In this document: positions 25,780-38,748 of the stretch, piece after piece
Position numbering within the stretch: the stretch's first letter is position 1
How the letters are laid out: every line of letters begins with the position of its first letter
Source: Strongylocentrotus purpuratus
Lineage: Eukaryota; Echinodermata; Echinoidea; Camarodonta; Strongylocentrotidae
Direction of reading: 5' to 3'
DNA length: 64,000 nucleotides
Assembly: GCF_000002235.5 (NCBI RefSeq)
Contig: NW_022145597.1
Span: forward strand, 23,824,923-23,888,922
Made by a program: the position numbers and the translations under genes
Notes under the pieces: model-generated
The model's database searches: none
Told to the model about the DNA's origin: nothing
What the model saw: the letters and a program-made list of their open reading frames with translations, nothing else

Positions 25780-28700
25780 TATCATCATCTTCTCCATCAC
25801 CAATATCATCATCATCATTAACAACTACGACAAAAAACAACACCAAAATGTATGACGTCATAATCATCTCAATCATTTAGAAATTAGCTTCTTTCTACAC
25901 TTAAAGACATATAAGTACAGTACAGATATAAGCAATTCTTCAAAGATCATCAAAGAAACAAATCAAATGAAAAATGTAATGACAGCCTTCACCCACCTTC
26001 ATAAGGTTCTTAATGACCATGTGGTCCATGCTTGGACGTAGCGATGCAGCCAGGTTCTTGACCAGCTCCTCATGGACGGTTCGACTCATCTCGTTCTCTC
26101 TCACCGTCTCATACACGTACTGGACAAAAGACAAAATGTTAGCACGATACATGAAATAAAGGTACACTAAAAACATTACAACTGTAACTTTAAAACATGC
26201 AAGTTTTAGACAGTTACATGACTAGTCACTAGAATACATGTAATTCACATGCTGATGAAAATTTCAAAGTATTTAAAGGCTACATGTACAGGTGAAAAAG
26301 AAAAGTAAGATGAAAGATCAGGAACAATAAAGTTCAGATTGTTACACCTTCTAGTTGCTTGAATGCATATAATTCAGATACTAACAGTTGTTAAAAAAAA
26401 TCATTGTATTTGCTGGGTACAATTTTAAAAAATAAAAAACATGTTTGTAAGATTCAAGTGCAACTAACCACCATTCCAGGCTTCCTTAATTCACACAATA
26501 CAATTTGTATAAGTATTAACTTTGAAAATTCTTCCATTTATGCAATCAGATTTTAGCGTTAAACAAATTTTAGACATTATTTAAACATATTTGTGGCTTA
26601 CACCCAGTAAATATTAGATCGATTGATCTTAAAAAGCAAAGGAAACATAAGACTGGATATAGTTTGACTGCAAACTCATCTTCATCAAATGAAATAACGA
26701 CTGGAAATTATTTCAGATTTTCTTTCACCCATCACATTGTGGATACACATTTTTTACTGCAAAGAATTTCTGAGCCTTGTCTTGTCTATTCTTTGATAGC
26801 ATTCTTACCTTCACGTAGGAGCGCAGAACGTCCTCTCTGTTCACAGATTGGATTTGTGCTACCATGAAGATGATCAGCCTAGAAATAGAATCAAAAGATG
26901 GCGGACAGATGATTTGTTAACCCGATGACTACTGAATTCTCTGACCCCATAGGCTTATAGAGGGACCACCAGGTTCCTAGAGGCAATGCGCTAATTGAAT
27001 ATTCCTCACACAACGTGTAAATATACTAGAAAATTATGCTTAATATTCAGGTAAGATCATTTTTATGCAAGGTCACACTTAAGATGATCCAATTTGACCT
27101 CTTAAAAAAAACAATTGTAAGATGCTAATTCAGAAATTTAACAAATTGAGACATTTCAAGAGATAAATACAAAACAAAATTAAATACACTTTAACTTTTA
27201 GTAGTTGAATGTCTCCTTTTTAGAGACTTTCTTTTTAAATTATCTTAGATCCAGCATGCTACGAGTAACGCATCATACAATGCATTTATAAGAATGATTT
27301 AATCATATATGAAATGAAGGTGTTGAAAATAAGAATAACTAGTGCCATTTTGAAAAGGAAAAAGCGATATACATGTATTCAAAAGAAACTTCTGAACTGT
27401 TATGAACTGATTTAATGTTTTTGATTATTATGGTCACCAATGAGAGAAGGAATTGGATATTACCTGACAATGTTAAGCTGGACTTCATCGACTAAGCTGA
27501 CTGGTAGGAGGCCGAAGAGTTTGTTCATGATTACTGGAAGGAAGTTGATGAATGTCTTTGGCTCCACAGCATGCATAGCCTGTCAGCAAATGAGAACATG
27601 AACATTACTTATTATTATCATCACTGTATCTCATCAAAAGTGTTTAAGTGTCATCATCACAACTAACAATCCATCATCATCATCATTGTCACTACAATTT
27701 TGACAGTGATACTCAACATCATCATCACCATAAATATAAATATTATGATGATGATGATCATCATCTCCATCCTCACCATAATAATCATTATACCATTATC
27801 ACAATCTCCATCATCAGTACCACCACCACTACCACCACCACTGCCACCATCATCAACACCTTCATCATCATGAACACCATTGTCATCTTCATCATCATCA
27901 TCATGCACTACATATTGCCACCACTGTTACCATTTTAAAAAATGCCACCACCAAATATGACCATTCATCTTTTTCACCACAATCAATACCACAACAACAA
28001 CCATCATTAGTGAAGATCACTACTTGTCAAGCCGTCTCGACTTACCTTAACGCAGGTTATGATTTCTAGACAGCTTTTCTGCGATCCGTCCCATCCCTCA
28101 CACTGCTGGAAGAAATTGTGTAGGTGTGGGTCCTAAAACAGAAGAATAAAACAAAATTGTATACAGGTAAAAGAAGATATGAGAATCAACCCTGCTGGAC
28201 ACAAAGGTGTACAAGAAGAAGTGGGTACTGAACAGCCATCAAGTAACACACAGAGAACGATCCTTATGGCATTTTTCACGCCGACCTTGTCCTATGAGCT
28301 CTACATTATTTACTTTCCAATTTTGTCCCAATCTCCAATTTAGCCTATCCTAAAAGCATACTGCTCCCCTCACTTATGTGTATTCTCAAAACTATCCTCC
28401 CCTCTCTCTTTCTCATCTCTCTCTCTCTCTCTCTCTCCTCCCCTCTCTCTATCAAACAAGGCATCATTCAAGATATATAAGAGAGCATTGCTAGAAAAAT
28501 GCAAAATAAACTTTCATTAGACAACACAGTACTATTGTACCTCAGAGGTGTCTCAAAAAAACATGCTCACTGGCTAACATGTACATATGAACAGTTTTTT
28601 CTCCCCATAATTTTTGAATGGGTACAATATGATCTATGAAAAAACTGTCCAGAAATTCAGAAAACTTTAAAATAAAGCTTACTGTTGAGTAGATGGTTGT

Positions 28701-31700
28701 GACTGGTTTGAGATCCACTTTGAGCAAAGGTTTCCCTCCATCGACCCACTTCACTTCTGGAGTCTGAAAAGTAAAGATGAGACAACAAGGAAGTAAGAAA
28801 TATTTTCAAAATTGTACTACCCTTTTCTATAAAAGCTGGTGAGTGTTGCATGAATCATGTAAATGTGTGAAATTTTACAGTCGTACATTAGGTTCTGAAA
28901 CATCTTTGTCATAAATAAAAAATCTAGTGTTGATGTCATATTGCTGTAGAGGGTGTTATTTCAAATCAACAGATATAATGGTTGTTAAACATTTAAATTC
29001 AATTTGTTGAAAGCCAGTTTCCATTTTTCTTTTTGGTGGGAGGCTCCTAATAACAAACCTCTTCAATATACAACTAGATTAATGGATTTTCTGGTTATTA
29101 GGTCTGTAAAAGGGACAAACCATCTTTAACCAACATTAAATTGCCTCTCAATTCCACTAACATAACATGGTTTATTTAGCTATGCAGCATTTTTTTGTGA
29201 GAACAAGGTTTTACAGGAGGGAGGAGCAATTTTTTTTCCACAGAATTTTTCCAAGACAAACAATATGTTCAAGATATCATTATTATGTCAATCAAAGTGT
29301 CTAACTGCTAGATAATTTCTGCATTTTTATAAAAATACATCACCATACAGAATAAACTTAATTATTCTACATTTTTTTCTTAAAACTCTGCACCAGACAC
29401 TACCCTATATTTCTAAAAACCATGAGCATTTCGTAAACAGGTGTATTCTAATTGTAGTAAAATTCAAATGAAATCATATTTCTATTATTTATAAGCATAC
29501 ATGTACATGTACATGAGGCATGGTTACAAGTTATTAAAATTGCAATAAGGGATTTCTGCAGCTACAGTGTAGGTAAATTGTACATGTTTATTCAAATCCA
29601 TATCCTAATTGCATACACACAACACACACACATACATTGTGCATGTACTTACATGTACTTTACAGTTGATTTCTAACCTAGATTATCATTCAAATTCACT
29701 TCAATTGCTACTCAAAAATGAAAAATAATAAAAAATCATTCTCCATCGCAGAAGAAGAGTGGCTGGCTATAAATGTAGTCAAAATGTGTCAGATGCAAAA
29801 ACCAACAACAACTTAAGAAATCATATTCATTCGCTCATAAGGTAATAATATGCTCTTTAATTTTCTTTCCTTTCTCACAAAGCAAAGGGGTTCACAGTCC
29901 ACAACTACTGTAGATATATAGTTGGGAGCCAGCTGATTCTAGCAGAGCTTGCAAATTTGCATCAAATGCAAAACTTAAAAAAGCAAGGTTTCGGAAGGGA
30001 GGGAGGTGAGGGAGGGCATGTGAGAAAAACCTTACCATGAGGTTGAATATTAGATCAGGGCCCAAAACAGATGCAGAGTATTGATCTTTGGTAGACTACA
30101 TGCATCGTGTATTGGGCAGGAAAGGTTGTAAAGAAAATGATTATGAAATGAGAAGGACTGGGTGGTATTCTGAAAACGATGTTATCTTTTATGTTAATGT
30201 TAAAAGTCAAAACATCCAAAATCAGGGACCCGTTTCACAAAGCCTTTTTTCAATGACACAGGACAAAGATCAGTGCCAAATCTGTTAATGACCAATCAGA
30301 AGCAAGGATTTCACTAGCTTATAACAAAAATTGTCATTTGTCACTGATGACAAGTTTTGTGAAACGCCCCCCCCCCCCCCCCCCCCCCCCCCGGACTAGC
30401 CATTGGTTGATGTCTGCGCAAAAGCGGGCTACGTTTTCGTAAAAAGACATCTGCGCAAGCACCAAAGGTAACATTTTTTTTAGCATTTTAAGTATGTTAT
30501 GGCAACTAACATCATTTTCCCTGACATAAAAGATAGCATCAATTTAAGAATACAGCTCTTGGATGATTCAATAATGAAAAAGGACTGTTTTAGTGCTGAA
30601 AAGATTAAGTGAACACTGTAATGTGACTTGCTTGATAAAATGTATCTGAGAATTATTGGATGAAAATGTTTGATTTGTAAAATACGTATATAACATTAAA
30701 AAAAGTGATAGAGGAGGGATAGACACAAAGAAAATTAACTTGACAAATGCATGAGATGAAAAACAAAAGATAACAGGAGAGAGATGGAAGAAGAGATGGA
30801 GGATTAAAGAAAAGGGATGAAAATGGTGAGATGTTTAAACAAGTAGGGGGCAAAAGAGGGAATATGATGACAAATTCAGAGTAAAGATAGGATAAAGGAA
30901 AACAACAGAGGCAGAAAGAAATGGAAAGAGAGAGAGAGGGGACAGAAAGAGGAGAGAGAAAAGAAATAAATCTCTGAAACCCATCCAAAAAACTTAATTC
31001 TTCAAAATCATGCTCTATTTTTTTATTTTACCACTAAATAACACACCTGAAAACATCTGTACCTGTACATGCATATCCCCGATACTGTTTTGCTTTTTGG
31101 ACAGACTTTTTAACTTCTATAATGTATTCAAAAAGTGAAATACTACCATGAAGAAAAGTAAGTCACTTGTATTTATTAAAAAAAATAATAATCCTGAATT
31201 TATTGTGTAAAATAAGCCAGAAGTGAATGAATGAAGGAATGAATGAATAAATGAATGAATAAATGAATTAACAAGAAGTTAATGAATGGAAGAATAAATG
31301 AATCAATGTAGGAATGAGAGGATAAATGAATTAATGAATTAGCGAGTGAATAAATGAATGAATGAATAAGTGAGTATTTAATGAATGCACAAATAAATAA
31401 ATGAATGTATGAGTGAATAAATGAAATATCAAATATATGAATGAATGAATTAATGAATAAATAAATAGGTACAAGAAAATTCTAAAATAAGGGGAAAGGG
31501 ATAGGGTACAAACCCCTGTGACCTCCCTCTGGATCCCTTTATGAAGTGTTCCTCACCTTTCCCTGACCTCCCTTAGAAGACAAGTATCCGTTAGGCATGG
31601 ATGCAGCCACTGGAACGGTTATCTCTCCATTGTTCAGTTTTCTATGTGATAACAGAAATAAAATGATTTAAAATGACATGGAATGAACAGTGACATCAAT

Positions 31701-34700
31701 TTGTACGCATTTCTATTTAATAATATATATCTGTATTGCGCTTTGAGAGGGCCTGCTGTCCTGAAAAGCGCTATATAAAAACAAGCTATTAGTATAAGTA
31801 TTATTATTTCAGTACCAACAATTATTAAAGGGGGTGCACCACCTCTCCCTTGCAAATTCCTTAAAATGTGTTGCAATAGGTTTTATAAATATTTGTTTTT
31901 GCACTGATTTCATGAATTTATAGATTTGAGTATTACACATACACTGTATCTCTATACTAACACATTTGGACAATTTCGACCAAATTAACTTCCAATACAC
32001 AAGTAAAAGACATGTTCTCTCATGGACATAATAGTATTAATAATTCATGAGCAAAAGCTCAAAAGCTGCTATAGATAGACCATGTACATCTATGTACGAT
32101 GAACCTATACACAAGATAAGTTCATGTACGATTCGACGCAGCAATACTAAACATCTGGCAATCGACATATTCACATATTCCAGTTTTAGAATCCTGATAC
32201 TTACTGCGCCTTATCTAGAAGTGGGATCCATGAGTAGCCAACTGCAAGAGAAAAATAAACAAGAAATTGGCAAATAAGTTATAAACTATATTGCCCTCAA
32301 AACATGTGTAAAGGTAAACTTTCCTCCTTATATACATGTAAATGTGTGTCACCCACACCAGATCACATTACTAAATTAAATGTTTAAAATGCCAAGCCAG
32401 CAAATATTTGTTAAAAACAGAAATTATAAGTTTTGTTTATAAAGTTAGAAGAAGAAAACATAAAACAGTTGAGTTTGATATATAGCCTCATTTAACTGCC
32501 AAATCATTATGATTATCAAGTCCTTCACATGCATTGTTAAGCCTTTTTATTTCAATCTGAATTAAAGTTCATCTGATCCATCAATGCTCATACACATTTA
32601 CACATTTTCATCAAATGTCCCAAGTAGAAATATATAATTGTAATTACATTTGGAAAGAAACCCTTCCCTCTTATGTTTCTTTCTGTCTATACTAAAACAG
32701 AACATCAAACGTGTGGGAGGGCAGGATAAGGGGTAGAGGGGGAGGGGGGGGGGGTAACAATATTCACTTTAAAAGAACTGATAACAATTAGAAAAATGGC
32801 ATGCTTTAGAACAGCAAACCAAATTACAAGCGAGGAATAAAATTAATATTGGGAAGAATTAATAACTGAATCTTGAATAGAATGAATCAAATGCAATGTT
32901 ACTGGATTCAAAGATATTAAATTCATAAAGTAACAAAAAATTAAAGTAAAAGGTGGTTGGGGTGGGATGGTGTAGCACAAATCCTATTTTAAACAGACAT
33001 ATTAAGAATAGAAAAAGCAAATATGAAACTATGAATTAATATATTTACACAATTTACTTAAAAATATAAAACATAATAAAATTATAAATATACATGTATA
33101 AAGAGACGAGGAGAGATAGGTACATGGACTGGAATTTGAATGACATTTACACAGACAGGTTTTCAATTTTTCATGCAAATCTAGATCGATACCTTTTTCA
33201 GCACAATGAAGTAAAAAAAGATACATTTTTATTTTCCCCCTCATGTTTCCAATATCAATTGAGTATTTGTACAAGAGAAAAACTCTGAATTGACAATATT
33301 TAATTTTCAAATTAAAACTGGTAGCAAGATCAGTGTTTTATCACATTTGTTTTTTCCAAGTGTTGCATGACTAGTACATGTATTGTACATCCCCTGAACA
33401 CCCACTACTTAGACTCCTCTTCTACTGCACCCCAAAATGAATTAAATATTTAATTTTCTTCTTTCCTTCACAAACAAATACAATTAATAAATTAACAACA
33501 TTGATAAATTGACAAAAGACACAAAATACACTGTACAGCCAAGCTAAAGTGGAGTTGTGGGAAGAGAATAATGATCTCTAAAAATGTTGTTTAAAAACGG
33601 TTAAAACCTTACCCAATACCCATGATATGTATGTATACATCAAAACATATATATACATATATCAAAACCTGATATTTCTGCTTCAAAAGTTATTGTAATT
33701 TTCTTTTCTTTTTTATTGAAGTATGATTACTATTCTCCTGAAGTTTATTACTATTTCAAAATTACCAATACCAAACACACTTTGTTTCATTTTATAGCTT
33801 TTAATCATATATTGCATGTATCAGTAGTGTGAATACCGGTACAGAAAACAAGGTAATCTCTTTGAAATTTGATTAACGTGGGATATCAAATCAATTTCTC
33901 CTTTTTGGGTCTATGAATCTCCGTATTGAATCCATCTTTTGCCAACTCTTGTTTGCCAAAGGATTTATTGCAATCACTTCCCAAAACTCCTCTTCCTTTG
34001 GCAGTACGGGCTCAACTAAAAAAACACCCAAACCAAACATGAATAAAGAATAGTGTCCAAAGTGATTGCCAAACATCTAGCTTGTGTTCAGATAGGGTAA
34101 TACCTTCCAGAGGTTCCACTTTAATTGTAGGGGAGGCAGTATGATTAGTGAGAGAGGGGATGAGAAGAAGAGAAAAATGAAAGAAAAAAAACAATAGAAC
34201 GAGGAGAAAATACAGTGGATAAATGCTTCTCAATTCTCATCAGGCTAAAGATCAAAATGCTCAGTCTATAAAGTGGGCTTCATTCGTAGACAAAAAATTA
34301 ATAAACACAGAACATTAGCATGACACAAATTTCGAGAATAAAACAGTTCCACCTGAGATAAGACTGAGATAAGACTGAGATAAGACTACCAAGCAATTAA
34401 CTACACAATCACTGTAAACAAGTATTGATTATGATAGCCTGTTATGACAAGAAAGAAATATTAGCTGTAAATATGAACAGCCTTACATGGAAATACAACA
34501 TTGTCAATTAGACCACTTTGTCCACATCTCACAAAGAGTTAGATGTTATCAGCATACATCAAAACTAATGTAAGGCTTTTCATCATGATAAAGATAATTT
34601 TGAAAAGTTTATCCACCAAAATGTATGAATCAATGTTGAATCTAAAAAAGGAGAGATTGGGTGCTTTGTTTCATCAAGCCTTGGCTTTTAGGGGCATCCA

Positions 34701-37700
34701 AACCATTTATTTGTATTCTTATTTTGTATTACATGCTTTCTATATATGATTTTAAAGGTTGAATAGAGTGAGCTGAACTGAAATTTGGAAAAGATTAGCC
34801 ACCTACAGCACATTAATGATTAAAGATCAAATCAAGTCTTTGTGGAAGAAAATGAAAGCTCACGAACTTTATCTGAGATGACAGATAATGAACGGTCAAG
34901 TAAGGCTAATCCTAAATCTACCACATAGATACAAAGACAGAAAGTGTGTATTATCCATCAAAAGAAATTCACACCCCTGACCGAAACTGTGAGACATTTA
35001 ATGTGTATTAAATCCACAAACAGCAATGTGTGTAGAGAACTTTTAAACCTCTGCAAAGTGGGGATCAGATATTAGTACAAGCAATACTTGCCCCGGGCGT
35101 TAGTTTCGTAAAAAGGAAATATAGGGCAAAAGGGTTTGGGTTGCAAATGAGTTTTATGTTACTTGCTTTTGGGTTAGAGTTAGGTGTAGTTTACAAATGT
35201 GGGACACAAGATTGCATTTGGGAATCTGGTTAGTGTTAGAAATTTACCACAGACAGAGCCTGTGTCAAACGTCCTATGGAGGAATTGTCGGCGAATGTGT
35301 TCAGCAATAGACAAGAGTTGTATGATAGCCCCTATTGGAACTCGTTTCCACTATTCACACCCATGTTGGTCTGCGATCATTGCGGCAGGACAAGGATATC
35401 TGGCACTTGTATCTTTTGATACACAAGAAGCATATTCAATAAGTTCTATTCCATATCTTTCTTGCTACCTGGGCACCGTCTTACAAAGAGATGATATTAA
35501 TCGCAACTTATTACGATTGATATACTAATAATAATGATGGTGGCTTCTTATATAGCGCACATGTCCATCACGTTGTGACTCTCCTGGCGCTGCCCCGATT
35601 ATTACCCTGGCTTTAGCAAGGCAGCCACTGCGGCGCACTAGCATTTCAAGGAATTAATTCCTGCCAGGTACCCATTTACATCACCTGGGTTGAGTGTGGC
35701 AAATGTAGATCAGTGTCTTGCCAAAGGACATTAGTGCCACGGCAGGACTCGAACTGCGGATCTTAATCACAACTGTGTAAAAAGAGATAGGAGATTGCAA
35801 ACTTGCGATTGATTTGGATCAATCGCATCTCTTTGTGAGACGGGGCCCAGATCTTCACATTTCCTTTTCAAGTGAATGTGAAATGAATGTAATGGAAAAG
35901 GAGAGGCAAGAGGAGAGTGCTTACCGAATGAATCAACGGTCTCCTTCTTCTTGACGGTGCCCTTGCCTGTCTCGCAGCTGACGTGGTAGAAGCGGAACAG
36001 TAGATGGTGCTTGCTGTTCAGCTGTGTTGGCAAGGCTAGCTTCACCTAAGGGTTCAGAAAAAAGCAAGAAATGTTGTGAAATGTGGAAAACGTTCTTGTT
36101 TGTTTTACTTTTCTACAGCTGACACAGAACAGACAGCATAGTACAAATTAGCATAATTATCATACTATCATAATATTAACTGCTTTTTGGGCATGGTCAA
36201 AACTATTGCCTATCAAGTGATCTTGAAACAAGGGGCATAGTGCATTCTTGAGATCACCAAGGAGCTATAGTTTCAACCGTGAACTGAAAAATAACCAGTC
36301 AATATTTATTGTATATACCGCATCCAGAGTGTTAACTCTCAAAAATGACATTTGATTGCACTCGTTTTGGAAAAATTTTGCACTTGCTGCGCTGATTCAT
36401 GTAATATGATCTGTTTATCGGACACACCCTAGCATCCTACCTCTAGGCCATGCCATAGTTTATAAATACAAGTACAGTCAAACCTGCTTTAGTGACCACC
36501 TGTATAGAAAGACCACGTGTCTACAAAGACCACATTTGTTGTTTACCTTGAAAATGGTTTCTCTTTGAAACATGTACTAAGGAAACCTGTACAGAAAGAC
36601 CACCTGCCTATAAAGACCACAGACTTTTCTTGTCTCCCTTTGGCGGTCGCTATAGACAGGTTTGACTGTACAACAGCAAAGTAGTATGCACAGGTACACA
36701 ACATTACAGTGTACTGACCTCTTCATAGAACTCCGGCACCTGCTGGTGGTGCAGTACAGACACACTGCCTGACGAGGTGAAGAGGCTTCCTCCAGGTCTA
36801 CCGTAGAAGCAACGCAACGGTTGTGCCCCTTCATCGTCAGAGTCTCGGAACTCTATGTGCATGGCGATGTTCCTGGCCTGGAAATTGAGAAGAATTAATA
36901 GCTCAAAATGTAGACATGTATATACATTGTACATGTGCAGGTACATGTGCAGGTACATGCTTTTTAGATTAAAATGATATGTAATAATGCTCTTAACCAG
37001 TTTTTGAAAAAAATACCCAGGAACGGTGGACATGTTTTGTTCAGGAGAGCTCCAAAGAGCAACATAAAAGCAACGCAACGGTTGTGCCCCTTCATCGTCA
37101 GAGTCTCTGAACTAAATGTGCATGGCGATGTTCCTGGCCTGGAAAGTGAGAGGAATGGCTCAAAATGTAGACATCTTTAAGATACATGTGCATGTATATG
37201 CTTTTCAGATTGAAATGGTATGTAATAATGCTCTTAACCAGTTTTTGCCAAAAGATACATAGGAACGGTGGGCATATTTTGTTTAGGAGTGCTCCAAAAG
37301 AGCTCCAGTAAACTGAGGAGTTCATGTATATGTAAATAATAATAGCAAATATGAAATTTCTGTGACAAAACTTCCAACAACGATAAATCTAGAACGAGCT
37401 CCTTTGAACAGGAGTTTTTTACAATGCTCTAAACATTAACAGTTAATCCCAACCCTAGGTCATAGGAATCTAGCATTTGTTATTGATAACACGTTTTATG
37501 AAACAGGGCCTAGAATTAATAGTATCATAAAGGTAATGCTCAAAACAAAGCCATCTCGTCATGGCCTGAATTCACAAAGGAAGTTTAATTTACACCATGG
37601 TCTATTTCCATAGTTTAAACCTTAACCATGAACTAAATTAAGGTTAGAATATGCGAGCACCTGTATAAATTTTACACCTGTATATAATCATACTACGAAT

Positions 37701-38682
37701 GCCCAAAATATTCATCCCCCATTTAATTGTATCTTGATAACACAGTCTACCATCTTCTATAAAGGCTCAGTTTGATGTATTAACCTTCCTAAATCAATAA
37801 AGAATAGCAAGACAATCAACCAATTTAAAAGACTGTATTAGAAAATTCTTTAAAATAAATTCCGATAATATATAATGTCAATGTTCATGCAATGTTTCCT
37901 CCTTCTTTTCTTTATTTGCTTTATCTTCCCTTTTGGGGGTAATCTTTATTTTATGTTGATTATGTAGCAAAGTAAGTCTTATTTTGAAAAATTTGTGAAG
38001 ATCATTTTTAACAAGCCATTTATGTGCTTTTCATGAACCTCCCACCTAAGTTATCTCATTACATATTCCCGTATTTTGAAGTTTATACCATATTGTTTTA
38101 ATCTTAACGTGAAAATTAATAAATGAAATAAAATATATATTACCTTTGCAAATGTCTTCTGGGCATCATACTAATAATGAGGTATCTAATTACATATGTT
38201 TGTATTTTGAAATTTATACCATATTGTTTTAATCTTAACGAGAAAATAAACAAATGAAATAAAATATGCATTACCTTTGCAAATGTCTTCTGAGCATCAT
38301 ACTTGAGCTGTATGGGGTAGATGTACAGGTTGTTGACATAGTTACTGAACGGGTAGGCAACCTTGCCGTCCTCGGGTAAGAACTCTTCTATTTCAAAGGT
38401 CGGCTGGTCGGCCAGGTCGGACGGCCAAGGCATGATGGGTATTAGTGATGGTGTGAGGCAATCTGAAATGACCAGAAAGGAATGTATGTTGTATTAGATT
38501 TATAGAATAAGGCTTGTTAGACAAAATCGGTACCAAAGTAGTGCCATTGTTATCATCACCACTAACACTACCCCCACCACCATTACTAACTTACTGCTAA
38601 GAATTCTTGTGAGTGGTTCCATGAAGAACTAAAGGTTCTTGGTAGTTCTGTGAGTTTGGCTAGTTTCTAAGGATTCCTTATT

Positions 38683-38748
<66 letters not shown>

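Noticed and set aside
25550..25876. Long acidic (poly-Asp) and poly-Ile open frames
   Set aside because: Produced by the ATC/GAT microsatellite; no start context, splice site or non-repeat coding sequence.
35199..35528. 109-residue plus-strand open frame
   Set aside because: Runs into a MITE-like end and shows no recognisable domain.
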